From Pyrrhosoma nymphula (lineage: Eukaryota > Arthropoda > Insecta > Odonata > Coenagrionidae): 64,000 nucleotides of DNA. Below, in pieces: positions 21,153 to 34,142 of the stretch. Both the position numbers and the translations under genes were made by a program. The stretch lies in contig OY754336.1 in the NCBI GenBank assembly GCA_963573305.1, positions 1,178,001-1,242,000 on the forward strand, written 5' to 3'. Within the stretch, counting starts at the first letter, position 1. The number at the start of each line of letters is the position of its first letter. The notes beneath the pieces were generated by a model that searched no databases, had not been told where the DNA came from, and was given only the letters and a program-made list of their open reading frames with translations.

Positions 21153-24100
21153 GTCAATGGTTGTTAAGTTTACTTCGTGGAAGTTATTCATTGCAATCAA
21201 ATAAAAACACTTCGTTCTATTCCACAATGTTCAATTTCAGCTCCGACCGATTTTCCTTCTCAGGTCAGGGAAGGAAGTTACGGGGGCAGAGGTGGGGGAA
21301 CCAGCATGGAGAACAATGGTGAAGAGGTAGGAGGTTGCATGTTCCTTCTTCTCGATGAGAGGATTAGTAAACGTTGACTTATTATCAAGACGTTACAATA
21401 GGAGGCCACGGGAGAAAATAAGCCACCTATTTAAATTTGCCGCGAGTTTAGTTCATCTCTTTGCCGTCACTGGAAAAGGGGCGCGGCGTCGCCGAATTTG
21501 TAACATCGAAATTAACGTTGAGACGGACACGGCTGCGCTCTTTCGTGAGTTGTAGGCAGTTATTCGATGCTCCGCTCGGTTGCGCTAACAAAGACGCAGC
21601 GTAATAACAGTCAACAATTTACATCACGACATAAATATCTTGCACATGAATATAGATCTTGCATCGAGAGAGTTTTACCAGTTTTGCTGGCTCGCTTTTT
21701 AGTAGAATAATAACATCATTAAAAATGAAGACCGAATCCGTTACACTGTCGGCAAAGAGACAGCTGGGTTAAGATTCAAAAGGAATGCAATGGAAATTAA
21801 ACATGATCCAGGTACTTATCCGTTTGTTAATTCGCCAAGCAATGCATTATTTGTTACTGCGTTGGCTATGTAGTGCCGTTATTTATTACGTGCAATAGGT
21901 TAATCGTCACTTGTAAGTAGTATAGTACAATACTATATCCCTATGAATTGTTTTCCTTTGCCGCGACGAGTCGTAAATTGTGTGATAATTAAATATCTGA
22001 GTCTATGACGTGATCGCTTAGAAATCAAACCTGATACCCATGCCGCTGTATTATATATATACCGGCCGTTTATATAAAAAACTGTGATTCATATTGCCAA
22101 TGCATTTTAAAAATTCAACTCCGCTCCTCTCTCTTCAATCACTTTTTCTAGACTTTGATGGTGTTGCTGTCAATCAAGAATGTTTCCAGTGCTTCATTGG
22201 ATGTCCGTTGGCTTTCCCTTCGTCTGAACTTTCTTCCCATATGTCTTCCGAAGTACCGGCGTGTTAAAATCACCGGTGAATTCATCCAGAATTGTTTGTT
22301 TTTGGAATGCAGTTTGCTTTTGGTGTTATTTCAAATATTTTTAACTGCAATCTCATCAGCGAATCCTTTTTTCGGAGAATAAAATTTCGTATGTGCCAAT
22401 AACTCTCCTTTTCATTTAGAGGAATGGTATTTGAAGAACTTGATTCAGGGAATAATAGCGTGATTCCAGTTAATATAGGTTAGATCCAAACACCGTTCGA
22501 GACATGATAACTGCAAATTATGATTACCCACAGGTAATTTGATTCATACTTTCATTATTATACTTTTGTAGTGAATAGTAAGTTTAAAAAAATGTACATA
22601 GGCTTGATCAGTAAATATCAGTATGAGTTTCCGGAATTTCATTTGCATTTGCACTGAGTGTAGCTTCAATAAACGGTACAATGTAAATATCGTAATATTG
22701 TAATTGGTTGTAAGCAAAAATGAATTACATGAGTGGGCCATTACATCAGCCTTAGGCATCCCATTGAAATGGGCAAGGAGTTATTTCAATCAAAATGTAC
22801 TAACATGTTTAGTAAGGCAATATATGACTTCATACCACCGATACTGTGTCACTTTAAATTGGCAGAAATGCTGTATGTGAGCAATTAAATAAATAAAGAC
22901 TGTATTTCTGCGTGCAATAGAGCATCATATACTGTAAAATAGTGCTGGAAATTTGTAATCATCGTATCATCCATCAAAGTGTGTATTCGAACATGGCTTG
23001 TACACAGGAGCTTAGACCATATTCATTTAAAATTTAATTCCTTGGAAAGGACAAATTAAAATTTCTGATAGTACTAATTACTCATTGCACATCCAAAATC
23101 CCTGGTAAATATTTAGCAGGAAAATTTAGAAGGAACCTGCAGGAAGTTAGCAGAACATTCATGAGGATAATCAGAAACCTATAGTGGTAAAGAAAATCTT
23201 ATTTTAGTTTAAAAACTGATGCCTATCTTAAACATTGGTGGAGTAATTCAATTATAGCATTGGACTGTTATCAACGTCTATTCATTCCACATGCAGTTAT
23301 CATTCCACATTCACTTTAATTCTTATATTTGCCTGACCATGACATTTTACCACCATTATAATGGTATACAGATAGCTTAACAGACATATTTCAGTGGTCA
23401 GTTACCACTCCACCCTTCAAAAATTTCTTTCCTTAAAATGATTCAATTTAGTTCTGCGCATCACATCCATTCATTTCATATGCCTATATTTTTCCTACCT
23501 CTCCCAACGAAGCAAACCTTTCCCTTCAAAAGTGCCTTTCAGGACCTCATTTCCTCTTAATTACCTACTATCTGACATAAAGTGGACTCCTAAATTTCCT
23601 TCACTGTTATATGTAACTTCAATGCCTAGTCAAGTATCTCTTAACTTCTCTTCTATCTTACTTTCATTATCCTTCTCGAGAGCCACTCCTCATATAACTT
23701 TAGTCTAATCTCATCCTCTCAACATTAGCCAATGGTTTAGATCCACCGAAGTCCACAACCCTTTATAAAACCTTCCAAACCAACCTTTTGTTTGCATCCT
23801 ATATCAGGACTTGAGGCATTACATATCCCCCATAATTCTTGAATATTGCTGATATTTAATATCTTGAGTAGGACACCTCGTTCCACTAAAATTCTGCCCC
23901 AGTTACAACTTTATTCCACTATTTGTTTTTTGCTATTTGTCTTAAGCCTCTAATGGTTTCTACTCAATGACCATTCTCAATCTATACTCTGGAGTGAGCT
24001 GGCAAGCCACTTACCATGAGGAAAAATATCCACAGATGCTGAGTGGACTATGTTCCCTTCGTTCCTGCTCTTCGTCCAATCTGGCATGTGTGAGCCTAAC

Positions 24101-27100
24101 AGCTATAATTACCCTTGGTAATTTCTACTACAGGTAAACAATACATCATAGCATGTCCTTTGATAACAGTTGATTAATATTCATAAATTTACCAAAGATC
24201 ATGACAATAGGAGTCGACTTAAGACTAAATCATATTGGGGTTTCAAGGAACATATTCAAAATAAGCCAAGTAGTAATTGTAAAAAACCTACGCCAACATT
24301 TATTCCACTTATTGATTATTAAAAATAAATGGATCTATGAATGGTTGCACAACCCTTAGTTTTCATTACCCCTGATGACAATGACTGAGTCAGACATCGA
24401 AACGTCAGCCTACATGGAGACCATCACCCTGTTGGAAACCCGAGAAAGCTTCTTAGGTTCCTCATATCAGTGAAATAAATAATATTAATAATATGTAACA
24501 GCATTCATTAAGCATGAAGCATTATAGACCAAATCCATTTTACACTAAAATTTTGTTATAAGTGAAAAATCATTGATTACCTACCATTGCTTTATTATCC
24601 ATCCATGACCCTCTTCTCCATTAACTTCTTCAATTTATAAAAGGGTGTTACCAAAACTATGAGTGCATACTTGACTTAAATTATGACAGACATTTAATTT
24701 AAATGAAAGCATAAAAAATAATTTTATTCTGATCAAGTTGACTTTAAGTCACACAGGAACGACATCTGTACACTTAAGTTGACTGCTAAGTAATTGAGTA
24801 CCTGGATAACTTGAGGCACACAACTTATCACATGATATTGTTTGCTCTCTGCTGTTAGTGATGTCTGTTTGGATTTGGAAACTGGCTCTCTTATAATAAT
24901 TTACTCCATAATACCCTATATTGGCATATATCCTTTGCCTCTATTGCATTCATACATTACTTCATTCACACTCTCTCCTATTCTTAAGACTCCTAATCTT
25001 CCTCCTTTAATGTCTCTTCCACCACATCATGAACCCACAATTTTTTCCATCTTCCTCTTACGCTATTCACTCCTCAATCACAATCCTGTTCCAATACTCA
25101 ACTCTAATCTATTATTTAAACATTGCCAAACCCACAGAGAATAATCCTTTCATAAAGTCCATTACGGTAGCATGAAGGAAGAGATATTTTCAAAATGTCA
25201 CAAGAAAATTAATAAAAAGATATTAGCTTTAGTTCCCATAAGTATCCAGTAAGTATATCAAGCAAAAATCAACATGAAATACACTCAGAATCTTTACTCT
25301 TAAAAATCCAAGATGGTATGTATATTGTTCTAGCAAATTCAATGATTGCATGGGGGAAATAAACATTTGTCACAGTATGCACAGCTGATTTTTCTTCTTT
25401 GAATCAAAACTAGGTATGACATACAACTGTTATAACTCATATGATATGTAAACACTACTGTTTTCTGATTACAGTTCTATAATATAGAGAGAACTGGCAG
25501 AGTGGATATTGGTCTGAAGTTATTGATGGCTATAACCATTGATAAGCACTAAACCATTGTGTAAATTAATAATTGATCAGAGGCTATTCCTTGCAAAGAT
25601 AATAAACATATATATTGAGGTCAGATATTTAGTAAACATTCTTATAACCTGATTGTTCCATGCATTTCATAAAATCTACAGAGTAAACTAGTTATAATTT
25701 TGCCTAGATATAGTATTCCCTACCTGTTACATGATATAGTCTAGTAAATGGCAACTAGAGTAGCAATCAGATAGCAGAGAAACTCACTGACGCTTACATA
25801 TTTTATTGCATTGGTGCTTCTTAATGATAGCAGCAATATCATCTAGAGGAAGAACGAATGTAGTGGGTTTAAAATTAGCACTGTCAGTGCCAAACAATTT
25901 ACGAAGATTCATCACATCCTGCAATCAGTTTTTAAATCCCTACTCATACACATCATAATAACAAATATTTTGTGTGTATTAGGCATTTCTTATAGGTAGC
26001 TTAGAAGCAATATATGTTAACACTTACTGATAAGAATTTGATATGTATAACTGTTGAATACCCTGTAAGACATAACTATAATAATCAAATCGTTTTCGTA
26101 ACCAATTAACATCTCCAATGTACGGGCAAAAGCATTTTGTGAGGGGGAATTAATATAGCACTAAAGATTCAATACTATAACAAAGTGCATTTTTACTGAA
26201 TATACATTTTATTGAAAGGTACGCAGGTACATATCCAAACCATCATTTTATAATATGCTTTTTAAACATTTAGAATCTATGTGGCATTGCGAAAAACATA
26301 TTTACTGAACATCAATATAATTGACTAGTTTGATTAGTTATCTAAGTGACGAAGTGCATGGTGAAACCCCAACGATTTTAATCGATGGCAACAAACGAAG
26401 CATGTTTTGTAAGGAGCGTTTTACATTAGATATAAATCACTCAAGTGGCTGAAAAAATTCATATATTTCAACAAATATTGAGAATAGTAAACGTGAAGTC
26501 CTATTCAGTTCACTTTGGCACAAGAAGTGCTTCACGAGAAGAAAACAACATCACGACAGAAGCAACTTCACAAAAAAGTATTCATCGTAGGACTGATTGT
26601 TATTATTAGAATCACAGATATATATATATATATACACAACGAATGTCTTGGACTCCTGTATTTGCACTAATACCCTGAATTTATGCTTTATATTTACGAT
26701 GTAAACAATAAACGACGAATATTACGTTAACCTATGAACAAATCTTCGATTTTGGCATTTATTAATATTGTAAGCACTCGACGATCACGAGACAGTATTT
26801 CAGAAGCACAGTAACTAAATTATAGATATATAGTACGATGTAAACAAACCTTTACCAAAGTTGAACGTTCGCTTTTTTACATGCAATTCACTCTTAGACA
26901 AACACAGCAGCAAACTATGAGATTATTTCAGGGGGTACTGTAACTTAAAAATCTACGACGTAAACAAACAAAAACCCACCATTAACTTCACTATATAGGC
27001 TATTTTTGAAGCGCTAACTCTTGGTAAATTTACGACATAAACAATAACTTTAGCATAAGTTGAACATACACTTTCTTCGTGTAACTCACGTCCAGAAACA

Positions 27101-27900
27101 CAACGCAATATTATGCCATTTCAGAAGCACAGAAACTTTTATAACCTCCATGGTGTATTTCCTGTCATAACACATCCATTAGGAGCGTAAGTCTACCTAA
27201 CACAAATAACCTTTAAATATCAAAATATCACCACAAGAACACACGCAATACATCACAGCACATATAACATTTGTAATCACTGAATTTCCATAATTGCATT
27301 GTCACTTAAATACACGATAAACCATCGTTTCAATATTCTCGACAAATATTACGTCTCGTGAACAAGTGAAACAGACTGTAATTGAAAATTGAATTTTAGT
27401 GCTACAGTCGGATAATTTGCTTTAAATTCTTACAGCCAAAAGAAAACGTTGATCGTTTCGAACTACATACCAAAATAAAATTTCGCTAGTAAATTAGTAT
27501 TAATCATTGGTTTCTATAATGAGTTGTTAATAATTTGTGGTCGATAAAATTTCACTCTTCAATAGTTTTGTAATCAAGTGGGATATCCCTAATATTCTTC
27601 GTATAACTATACTTAAAATCACAAACCAAGAGCATTGTGTAAAAACAAAACAAACCTTCGCACGATTGCACAATTGTGCCTTCAATTGTTTTCAAAGAAT
27701 TACCCACAACTCCACGGAAACCGGCACTGAACGAGGTAGCTGCACTGAAACTCTGTGCCTGCTCTGTGCTATCAAGAGCAAAGCTGTACACCTCGGTCGC
27801 TTACAGTATGAAACTCACGAACGACCTGATTTTTTATCTATCACGATTTTCCTGAGAGATCATTGATCGTAGGCAACTTGGACTGCTCACTTGCTGGAAA
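21153..27900. other. Non-coding right arm of the P-like element
   Basis: About 6.7 kb, AT-rich, with no supported gene on either strand. Near 21460-21480 the words GCCGTCACTGGAAAAGG and, 90 bp on, TTCGATGCTC echo the element's own 5' leader at 17028-17110. A frame at about 21740-21830 with GLRFKRN before a GT weakly recalls the THAP exon 1 strand LFRFPRN. A remnant of a second 5' end is possible. A (TA)n run occurs near 26620. Confidence 0.5.
24372..24460 (+). repeat. Penelope-like terminal fragment in P element arm
   Basis: CTGATGA is followed after 20 nt by GAAACGTC and then GGAAACCCGAGAAAGC. It is related to 17680-17763 in the other orientation. Both lie inside the same transposon. Confidence 0.4.
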
Positions 27901-28003
27901 ATCGGTCTCTCTGATCGACGATCGAAGATCGAATCACAAGCGGGAGTGACCGACGCGACCGAAATCTCTCAAAAGACCGACTTTGCCCATCACTATTCTC
28001 TAG

Positions 28004-28125
28004 CCTTCTGTTTATAATTATCAGAACTACTTTGGCCACGTGGGATATTAAGCTTATTGTCCTATAGTCTTCGCACGTTTTTGCCTTACTCTTCTTTGGT
28101 ATAGTTAGTTGTAATAAAAAATTCT
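28004..28125 (-). pseudogene. LINE reverse transcriptase, 5' piece (right of P-like element)
   Basis: Minus-strand translation reads IPKKSKAKTCEDYRTISLIS then a lysine- and isoleucine-rich helix to NRRLE, the start of an RT fingers domain. It continues directly, after removing the P-like element and one TTCTCTAG copy, into EKKANENQVDNQFEFRRG on the left side. The LINE stops here, so it was 5'-truncated when it inserted. Confidence 0.85.
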
Positions 28126-28870
28126 GCTATCACTCCAATAAAAGATTGCATTTTCTTTGAGTTATTACTATTCACAAGATTTTTCTCGCTCTTTATATTT
28201 CTATCGAATTCAACAGGCGAAGGCTTACGTGAATTGGCAGCTGGGAAATTGAAAGGCTGATGTTAAAAAAAGTAGATTCGAAATTGGCCCTCAATATGTG
28301 AGAAACGTCAACAGACCCTCTTTTATACTGCTGTGTCAGCGTTGCTCTATGTTTGTTCCCTCCTTACCGAAAGGTCCAGAGAAGGTGTGCCATCTGAAAA
28401 TCATAAGTCAATACCTCCCTCCCCCAACAACCCTTCTACTATGGTTGGACCGTATCACTTGAATGCTTCTTTCGATAATTTTGCATTGATATTAATATTC
28501 AAAACCTTCAAAATTGTATAAATAAATTTAATATATATTTAATATATTTAATTATAATATTTTTATACAATATTTTAATTTTATTTAAATATAATAAATA
28601 TATTTAATTTTATAGATAAATTTGAATTGGCTGTTTCTGCTCCATAAAATATTAGTAAGCTTGCAAATAGCTAATTGAAAGAAATATTTAATTCCTGGTA
28701 TGTTGGTATTAAATTACGGATTTAATTGACAATTTTTCACGATATCTTTAACTTTGCTGGCTTTCACGTTAGGAAGTGATTGGATAAGACAAAATTAAGC
28801 TTTCTACTGAATATTATATTCCATGCAAAACATTACTGAAATGAATAAAAACAGGAGAAAATTCCACTGA
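28126..28870. other. No gene seen; very AT-rich
   Basis: Contains a strongly AT-rich run of TATTTAATT-type words at 28505-28620 and nothing that looks coding. Confidence 0.4.
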
Positions 28871-29639
28871 ATAAAATCTAATAAAATATGTATAGCATCA
28901 AGAGCATTATTTTTTAACTTTCCTTCCCACTTATCTCCAATGCCTGGCAGTGACTTTTGTGGTCTACCCCTTCCTCTCTTACGATTCTCTCTAATAGCAT
29001 ATGTCTGTTTCTTTACTCGACCCTCTCCCAGTATCTCGGCGTGCCCAAACAATGAAGCTCACTCCTGTCATGTATGTATATTACTGGAGCATCCAGCCCA
29101 CATTCTTTCATGACCCTCTCTTTCCTATTCCTATCCAACCTACTTTTGCCGCAAGCACTTCTCAGGTAGCCCACTTCCATTGGATTTAGCGTAATCTTAT
29201 GCTAATCCTTACATGCCATGGTTCCGCTGCCATATAATGATGTCTTTGGGAGAACACTTTTGTACACCGCAATGCTCACTTCCCTGGACAAACATACTAC
29301 CTACTTCTTACCTTCTGGTATTCGTACGCCTTATAATCTTTTCATCTATCCTTCCATATTTCGCAAGATACACAAAATCTTTCACTTTTTCAATCAATTC
29401 ATCATTTACCCTAATCATAATATCATTTTTCCCACTATACCAATCAAAAACAACTAATTTGGTCTTTGACTGATTACCCCTCTAATCCATTCTCCTTGTT
29501 GCTTCATATAATTGCTCTGGAGCTCCCACTTGACCCGTACGCATGCAAAACTGCCCCCCCTCCCCCCATCCCCACATCTTCTAGATCTCTTGGTCATCTC
29601 TAAGACCTCCTGTCTCCCTCTCCCTTGAAACCATTACCC

Positions 29640-29703
29640 TCCCCCTCCCCCCTGCCTCCCACTCCCCCCCTCCCCTCTGCCTCCCACTCCCCCCCTCCCC
29701 AAC
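29640..29703. repeat. Polypyrimidine tandem repeat, 25-bp period
   Basis: Two copies of a unit beginning TGCCTCCCACTCCCCCC start at 29653 and 29678, in a longer C-rich tract (29550-29710). The G-rich complement could form quadruplexes. It lies inside the LINE relic. Confidence 0.7.
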
Positions 29704-29801
29704 GTTTAAACAGCCAATTCCCAACTCCTCCCTCTGCTCCCAAACCTCCCCCAACTTTGAGTGACTATATATTCTTGGTCTTCTTCTTCTAATGAAGGTA
29801 C

Positions 29802-29829
29802 CTGATGACAATGGGCTTCGTTGAAACCT
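29802..29829 (+). repeat. CTGATGA...GAAAC signature
   Basis: CTGATGA, a CAATG/CGTTG stem with GGCTT loop, then AAACC. Similar to the fragments at 1.5, 17.7 and 24.4 kb. It marks the end of the insertion that splits the LINE relic. Confidence 0.35.
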
Positions 29830-30089
29830 ATGTCATATTGTTTTTAATAAATCTGTGGAAAAACTAAGTTATACTTTTCATTTACAATGTTAAGCAAATT
29901 CCATGAAGTCACGCTTGAGACAACGGAGTACTTCATAGAATTCATTCGGGAGCCCCTGTAATTGTTGTGGACTCAGAGTCAGCAACACAGCATCATCTGA
30001 GTACAATAGAACTTGCACATATATATCTCCAACCATTACACCGACATTATTCCTACGTGCATCTCTAACACATAACATTGAACAGCCAT

Positions 30090-33000
30090 GATGACATTAC
30101 GCATCCCTGCTTTACACCCTGTTTTATCCACACCAGTCACTCAAGACCCCATTAATTCTCACACTCCTTACTATTATCATACATCGTCTTCTTAACATTC
30201 AATAACTATTTTAACCCATTATAGTTATAAATTGCTTCCTCAAAAATTAATCAGTAGACGTACAAGTACAATTTATTTTCATTTTGTATTTATTTATCCA
30301 TTCAATTTTTAATCGAATATTTAATGTCAGATAGTTTGACATTGAAATATTTACCTTTTTTATGTGGTACACTGTTTACTCTTGATACTGCATTGCCCAT
30401 AAAAGAACACGCTAAAACCTTTGCATTATTAAGTGTCTATTTTTATTAATTCATTGAAAATCATGAAAAATGCCATTCGGTTTACAATGAAGTTTGCATC
30501 TTTAGTACATACTTCACGCTACTACTTAGCACTTGGTGCTTTATAATTTAAGATACCGTTACTGCTGTGGGACTATTATTCCAGACCTCAATTTTATGTC
30601 TTCTTTTCAATGCATTATTATAAGACCTGTAAAGAATGAACAAATTCCTATTGGAGTTGAAATTTAAAATGCAACTTATTGTGAGGTAAACATTGCACAC
30701 ACATCTCTAAGAGTGGGTGCTAACATGCAAACAAGCAGTTATACTATAATTTAATAAAATTAATCATGTTGACTTAATATCAATTCTCAACCAAAATAAT
30801 AGGCATGTGGATGAGAACATATTCCAACCTTTTATTATGTAAATGAAGGACTTCAGCTCAACCATAGAAAATGGCTGGCCAAAATCGATAGTTAAATCTA
30901 ATATTGGCATATCCACTGATCCCAGTCTAACAGACGAGCTGCCATTCAACAGAAGAGGAGTGTGGTTTTTCACAGTATTAGACTGATGTGAGAGAGTTTT
31001 GTTTACTTCTCGTTTCTTCCTTTAAGTAAGAACCTTTCGATTTCGCCAATTTTTGTAGGGTGGACTCTTTGAAATCAAAATGTAATAATTTTTAATAATT
31101 TTTAATAATTCTATGCACATTATTTTTTGCTTGATCCCTTTTCACCAAGTGATTGTTTGGGTTTTATCAAGGCTTGGGTAAGCCTAAAGAAATGCCTCAA
31201 TCTTAAGATGGACTACATGAGTGTTGAAAAGTGGTGTTCGGAGACTGAGTTTAAAAAAATTTAGTACTTCATTTCATTGCAGATATCGATGATGTGTTCA
31301 CTCTTATGTGAACTCCTAATTTTGTTAAAGAATCCTATCTATGGACGCAAGAAATGAGGTCTAATTTAAATTTATTCTGCTGCGACTGTTTACTCCCTAA
31401 ACGAAAACAAAATAGGTACCCAAATTACCACCTACTCGTTTGATGACGTTATGTCGTCCGACATTCCTTCTGCCCATGTAAGTGGTTTTCAAGTAATGTC
31501 TCTGGGGTAGATCAAAATTAAGTTAAATATAGATCTTTTTAATTTGACCGACATGTGATTTTCAAAAATACTCTATTGAGCCCAATTCTTGCAGTGGTCA
31601 GGGGCCATTCAAGTATTACAAAATGCAACTTTGGCCCCTTTTGCCCTCAGCCATTCCTGCTCTCCCAGGACTTATGTAAAATCAATGCCACGTTAAGTAA
31701 AATATAAACATAAGCAAAACAAAGGACAGATATAGTGGCTTTGTAAATAACAAATGATAGTGTGACGGGTACTGAAAGGATATATTGATCGAAACTTCCA
31801 AAGAACAAATTCCAAACACCTTCCCCACGAATTTTGCCTGAATCTGCAGAAATCCAGCTAAATAAGAATTATTCTTCCTCAGCTGCCGCATTTCACTGTT
31901 ACTCTTCCTTTGAGACATGACACTGTATAGCAATCACGGACCTCCCCGCAAATACTCATTATGGAAATATGGAATTCATTGTTTCCCTCTGTAATAAAGT
32001 GGCTGTTGGAAAATGAAACTACCACTAGATGTACTATTTAATAATGTCCTAATCCAATATTTTGGCACATGCATGTGAAAAATCATGGCAGTAGCTCATC
32101 TAGTTTGGAGCTGTCAGCCATATTTACGTCCTGAACTCCTACTTTGATTAGTGGTGGTATAAGATTTATCAGCTAATTCAAAATCATGGGGTTTCAAGGT
32201 GATTCCAGTAAAGTTCTAGAAAAATATAAAAAGTACTTCTATTTTTTATTGAAAAGCATATGCAATACTATGAACACCTTGCTATCTTAAATGTAAGTTT
32301 GACACAGTTATTATGGAATTACATGCTGATACGGAAAATTATGGTTTCCATTAAGAGCCGAAGTGAAATGACTGCTCACTCCATTAGAATGTGTCCAGAC
32401 GTTAAGAAAACAAGCGAGTTACGATTACTGGAAACGGATACCGCTTCTTTGTAGTAATGATAATGTAGTAACTAAGTTTACCAATCGACATTAGCTCTAT
32501 CTGAACTCTGAACAAATTTGATAATTCTGAAGAGAACTGATACAAATCGCCTGGATTCACTAACACGCCCAAATAGGACTGAAAATATTGATATTGAACC
32601 ATTGATATCAGTGTTCTGAATTATTTTGAAATTACTCATTTCTTTCAGCCGTCATTCTAGTACAATTATTTTTCTTCACTTCTCAAAAAAAACCATGACG
32701 TGAATGATATCGATTACATTATGTTTTCCATCGGCTGCCAAAAGATGAACGAAGAGCACCACTGTCCGGTCTATTCGGATCGATCCACAATCTCAAACTG
32801 GCTGAAGCAGTGGGCTGACTCGGCTCGCTTCTCAGATCGAAATGGCTGGCTACCTCTGCTTACCATACCGAGCAGAGCCTGTCAGATCGGTCTGAGATCG
32901 ATTGGTAAACGTAGCGAATAGAGGTAGAGAGAAAAATTAAATTTTTTTTGTTTAATGAGTTATGACATGACGTACTAAGATACTGGTTTACCATCCGAAA

Positions 33001-33380
33001 CATTGACCTATAGCACATAGCGAATGCAAAAGTTTGGCAGAATAATTTATGATAGTTAATATATTGATCGTTTTCTATGGTCAAAAAGTTACCACGGAAC
33101 AACTCGAATTCATACCACACATACATTTGGATATTAGGCAATCAAGTACAAATGATTTAACATAATTTCTGCCTTCTATTCTTTCAAGGCTTTCTAGAGA
33201 ATAAGAATGTGTGCTTTTCACGAAACACACTCTGAGAGAGTGAATTTTACAGGGTGGAAGTTAGAGATCGATGAGGAACAATGAACGAAGAGAGGTTCTT
33301 CTGTAATCCAATTGGTGTATAAATATACATACCATTAAATCTGGAGTTGTCATTATGCTGACTTTCACTGAATATAAATT
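30090..33380. other. 3.3 kb intronic sequence without a recognised gene
   Basis: Only short frames without recognisable content. A tandem TTTTTAATAA triplet occurs at 31088-31110. A GATCG-rich patch at 32775-32905 (GATCGATCC, CAGATCGAAATG, GAGATCGATTGG) recalls the subterminal words of the P-like element but has no terminal repeat. Confidence 0.4.
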
Positions 33381-33385
33381 GAATG

Positions 33386-33860
33386 AAAATTATTTTGACA
33401 GGACTTGAGTCTCGTATTCCCAACTAAGTTATATGGAAGCGAAACCAGGGTATGTCAGGATAATCATGAGAATTAGCTAAATGCAATAGGAGTGGGCTAC
33501 CTGAGAAGTGCTTGCGGCAAATGTAGGATGGATAGGAATAGGAATGAGAGGGTCATGAAAGAACGTGGTTGGATGCTCCAGTAATGTGCATATATGAAAG
33601 GAAAGGAGTGTGCTTCATTGGTTTGGCCATGCCGAGAGAATGGGAGAGGGTCGAGTAACGAAACAGACGTATGATATTTGAGAGAATGGTGTGAGAGGAA
33701 GGGGTGGACCATGAAAGTCATTGGTTGAATGCGGTGGAAGAGATTCAAAATAGGAGGAATATAAGTAGTCTTGAAAATATGAGAGCGCGTATGATTCATT
33801 GCATTTGTGTAAAAGAAGCGAAGGGGGTTTGCAAGGATAGAAATTAATTGAGGAATTCAT
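33386..33860 (+). pseudogene. LINE 3' portion, same family as 28.9-30.1 kb
   Basis: Plus-strand frames read KLYGSETRVCQD, GVGYLRSACGKCRMDRNRNERV and a GRGSSNETDV-like tail, matching the C-terminal half of the LINE at 28.9 kb. Frameshifts and stops occur throughout; no RT core is left. Confidence 0.65.
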
Positions 33861-34142
33861 TAAAAGAGAGCCAAATGACTTGGACTAACGGCAAAAACTA
33901 AGTTCTTTGACTTACAATAGCCTATCCCAAAAGGGAATGGTGTGATGGGTAGGTATGTATGCAGATGTGAACAAAAAAATTTGTAATATATAAGTACATA
34001 CAAGGATATGGATCTATTCCATAATATTAGAATATTGATCGCTCTGAAGACCGCCATCAGGAAATGTAGGTTTCCGGTAGATGGCAAACCATATAAAGTA
34101 CAAGTTTTAATACAAATGCTAATGTCCAAAACATTTGTACTA

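Larger units (their letters stand above)
16758..27995 (+). mobile_element. P-element-superfamily DNA transposon, 11,238 bp
   Basis: Both ends begin TAGTGATGGG in inverted orientation, then TCGGTC...GAGAGAT offset by five bases on the right. Immediate flanks 16750-16757 and 27996-28003 are both TTCTCTAG, an exact 8-bp target duplication as made by P elements. Subterminal DNA on both sides is rich in GATCGA/CGATCG words, possible transposase sites. The target is the LINE reverse transcriptase: removing the element and one duplicate restores its frame. A THAP-type transposase with two introns occupies the left third. The right 6.8 kb carries no recognised gene, far longer than the 2.9-kb Drosophila element. 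Confidence 0.93.
28880..30085 (-). pseudogene. LINE relic with interrupting C-rich insertion
   Basis: Minus strand, right to left: GVMVGDIYVQVLLYSDDAVLL is the RT catalytic block (YSDD in place of YADD) at about 29950-30060. After an interruption (about 29525-29870) the frame resumes with LYEATRRMD and VNDELIEKVKDFVYLA near 29340-29510, then AVYKSVLPKTSLYGSGT and GYLRSACGKSRLDRNR before 29100, and RGRGRPQKS near 28970. Multiple frameshifts and stops are present. The same family recurs on + at 33.4, 36.1 and 38.1 kb. It is a dead RTE/CR1-like retrotransposon. Confidence 0.75.

Noticed and set aside
32775..32905. GATCGA-rich patch as an end of a second P-like element
   Set aside because: Words resemble the subterminal motifs but no TAGTGATGGG end or 8-bp duplication is present.
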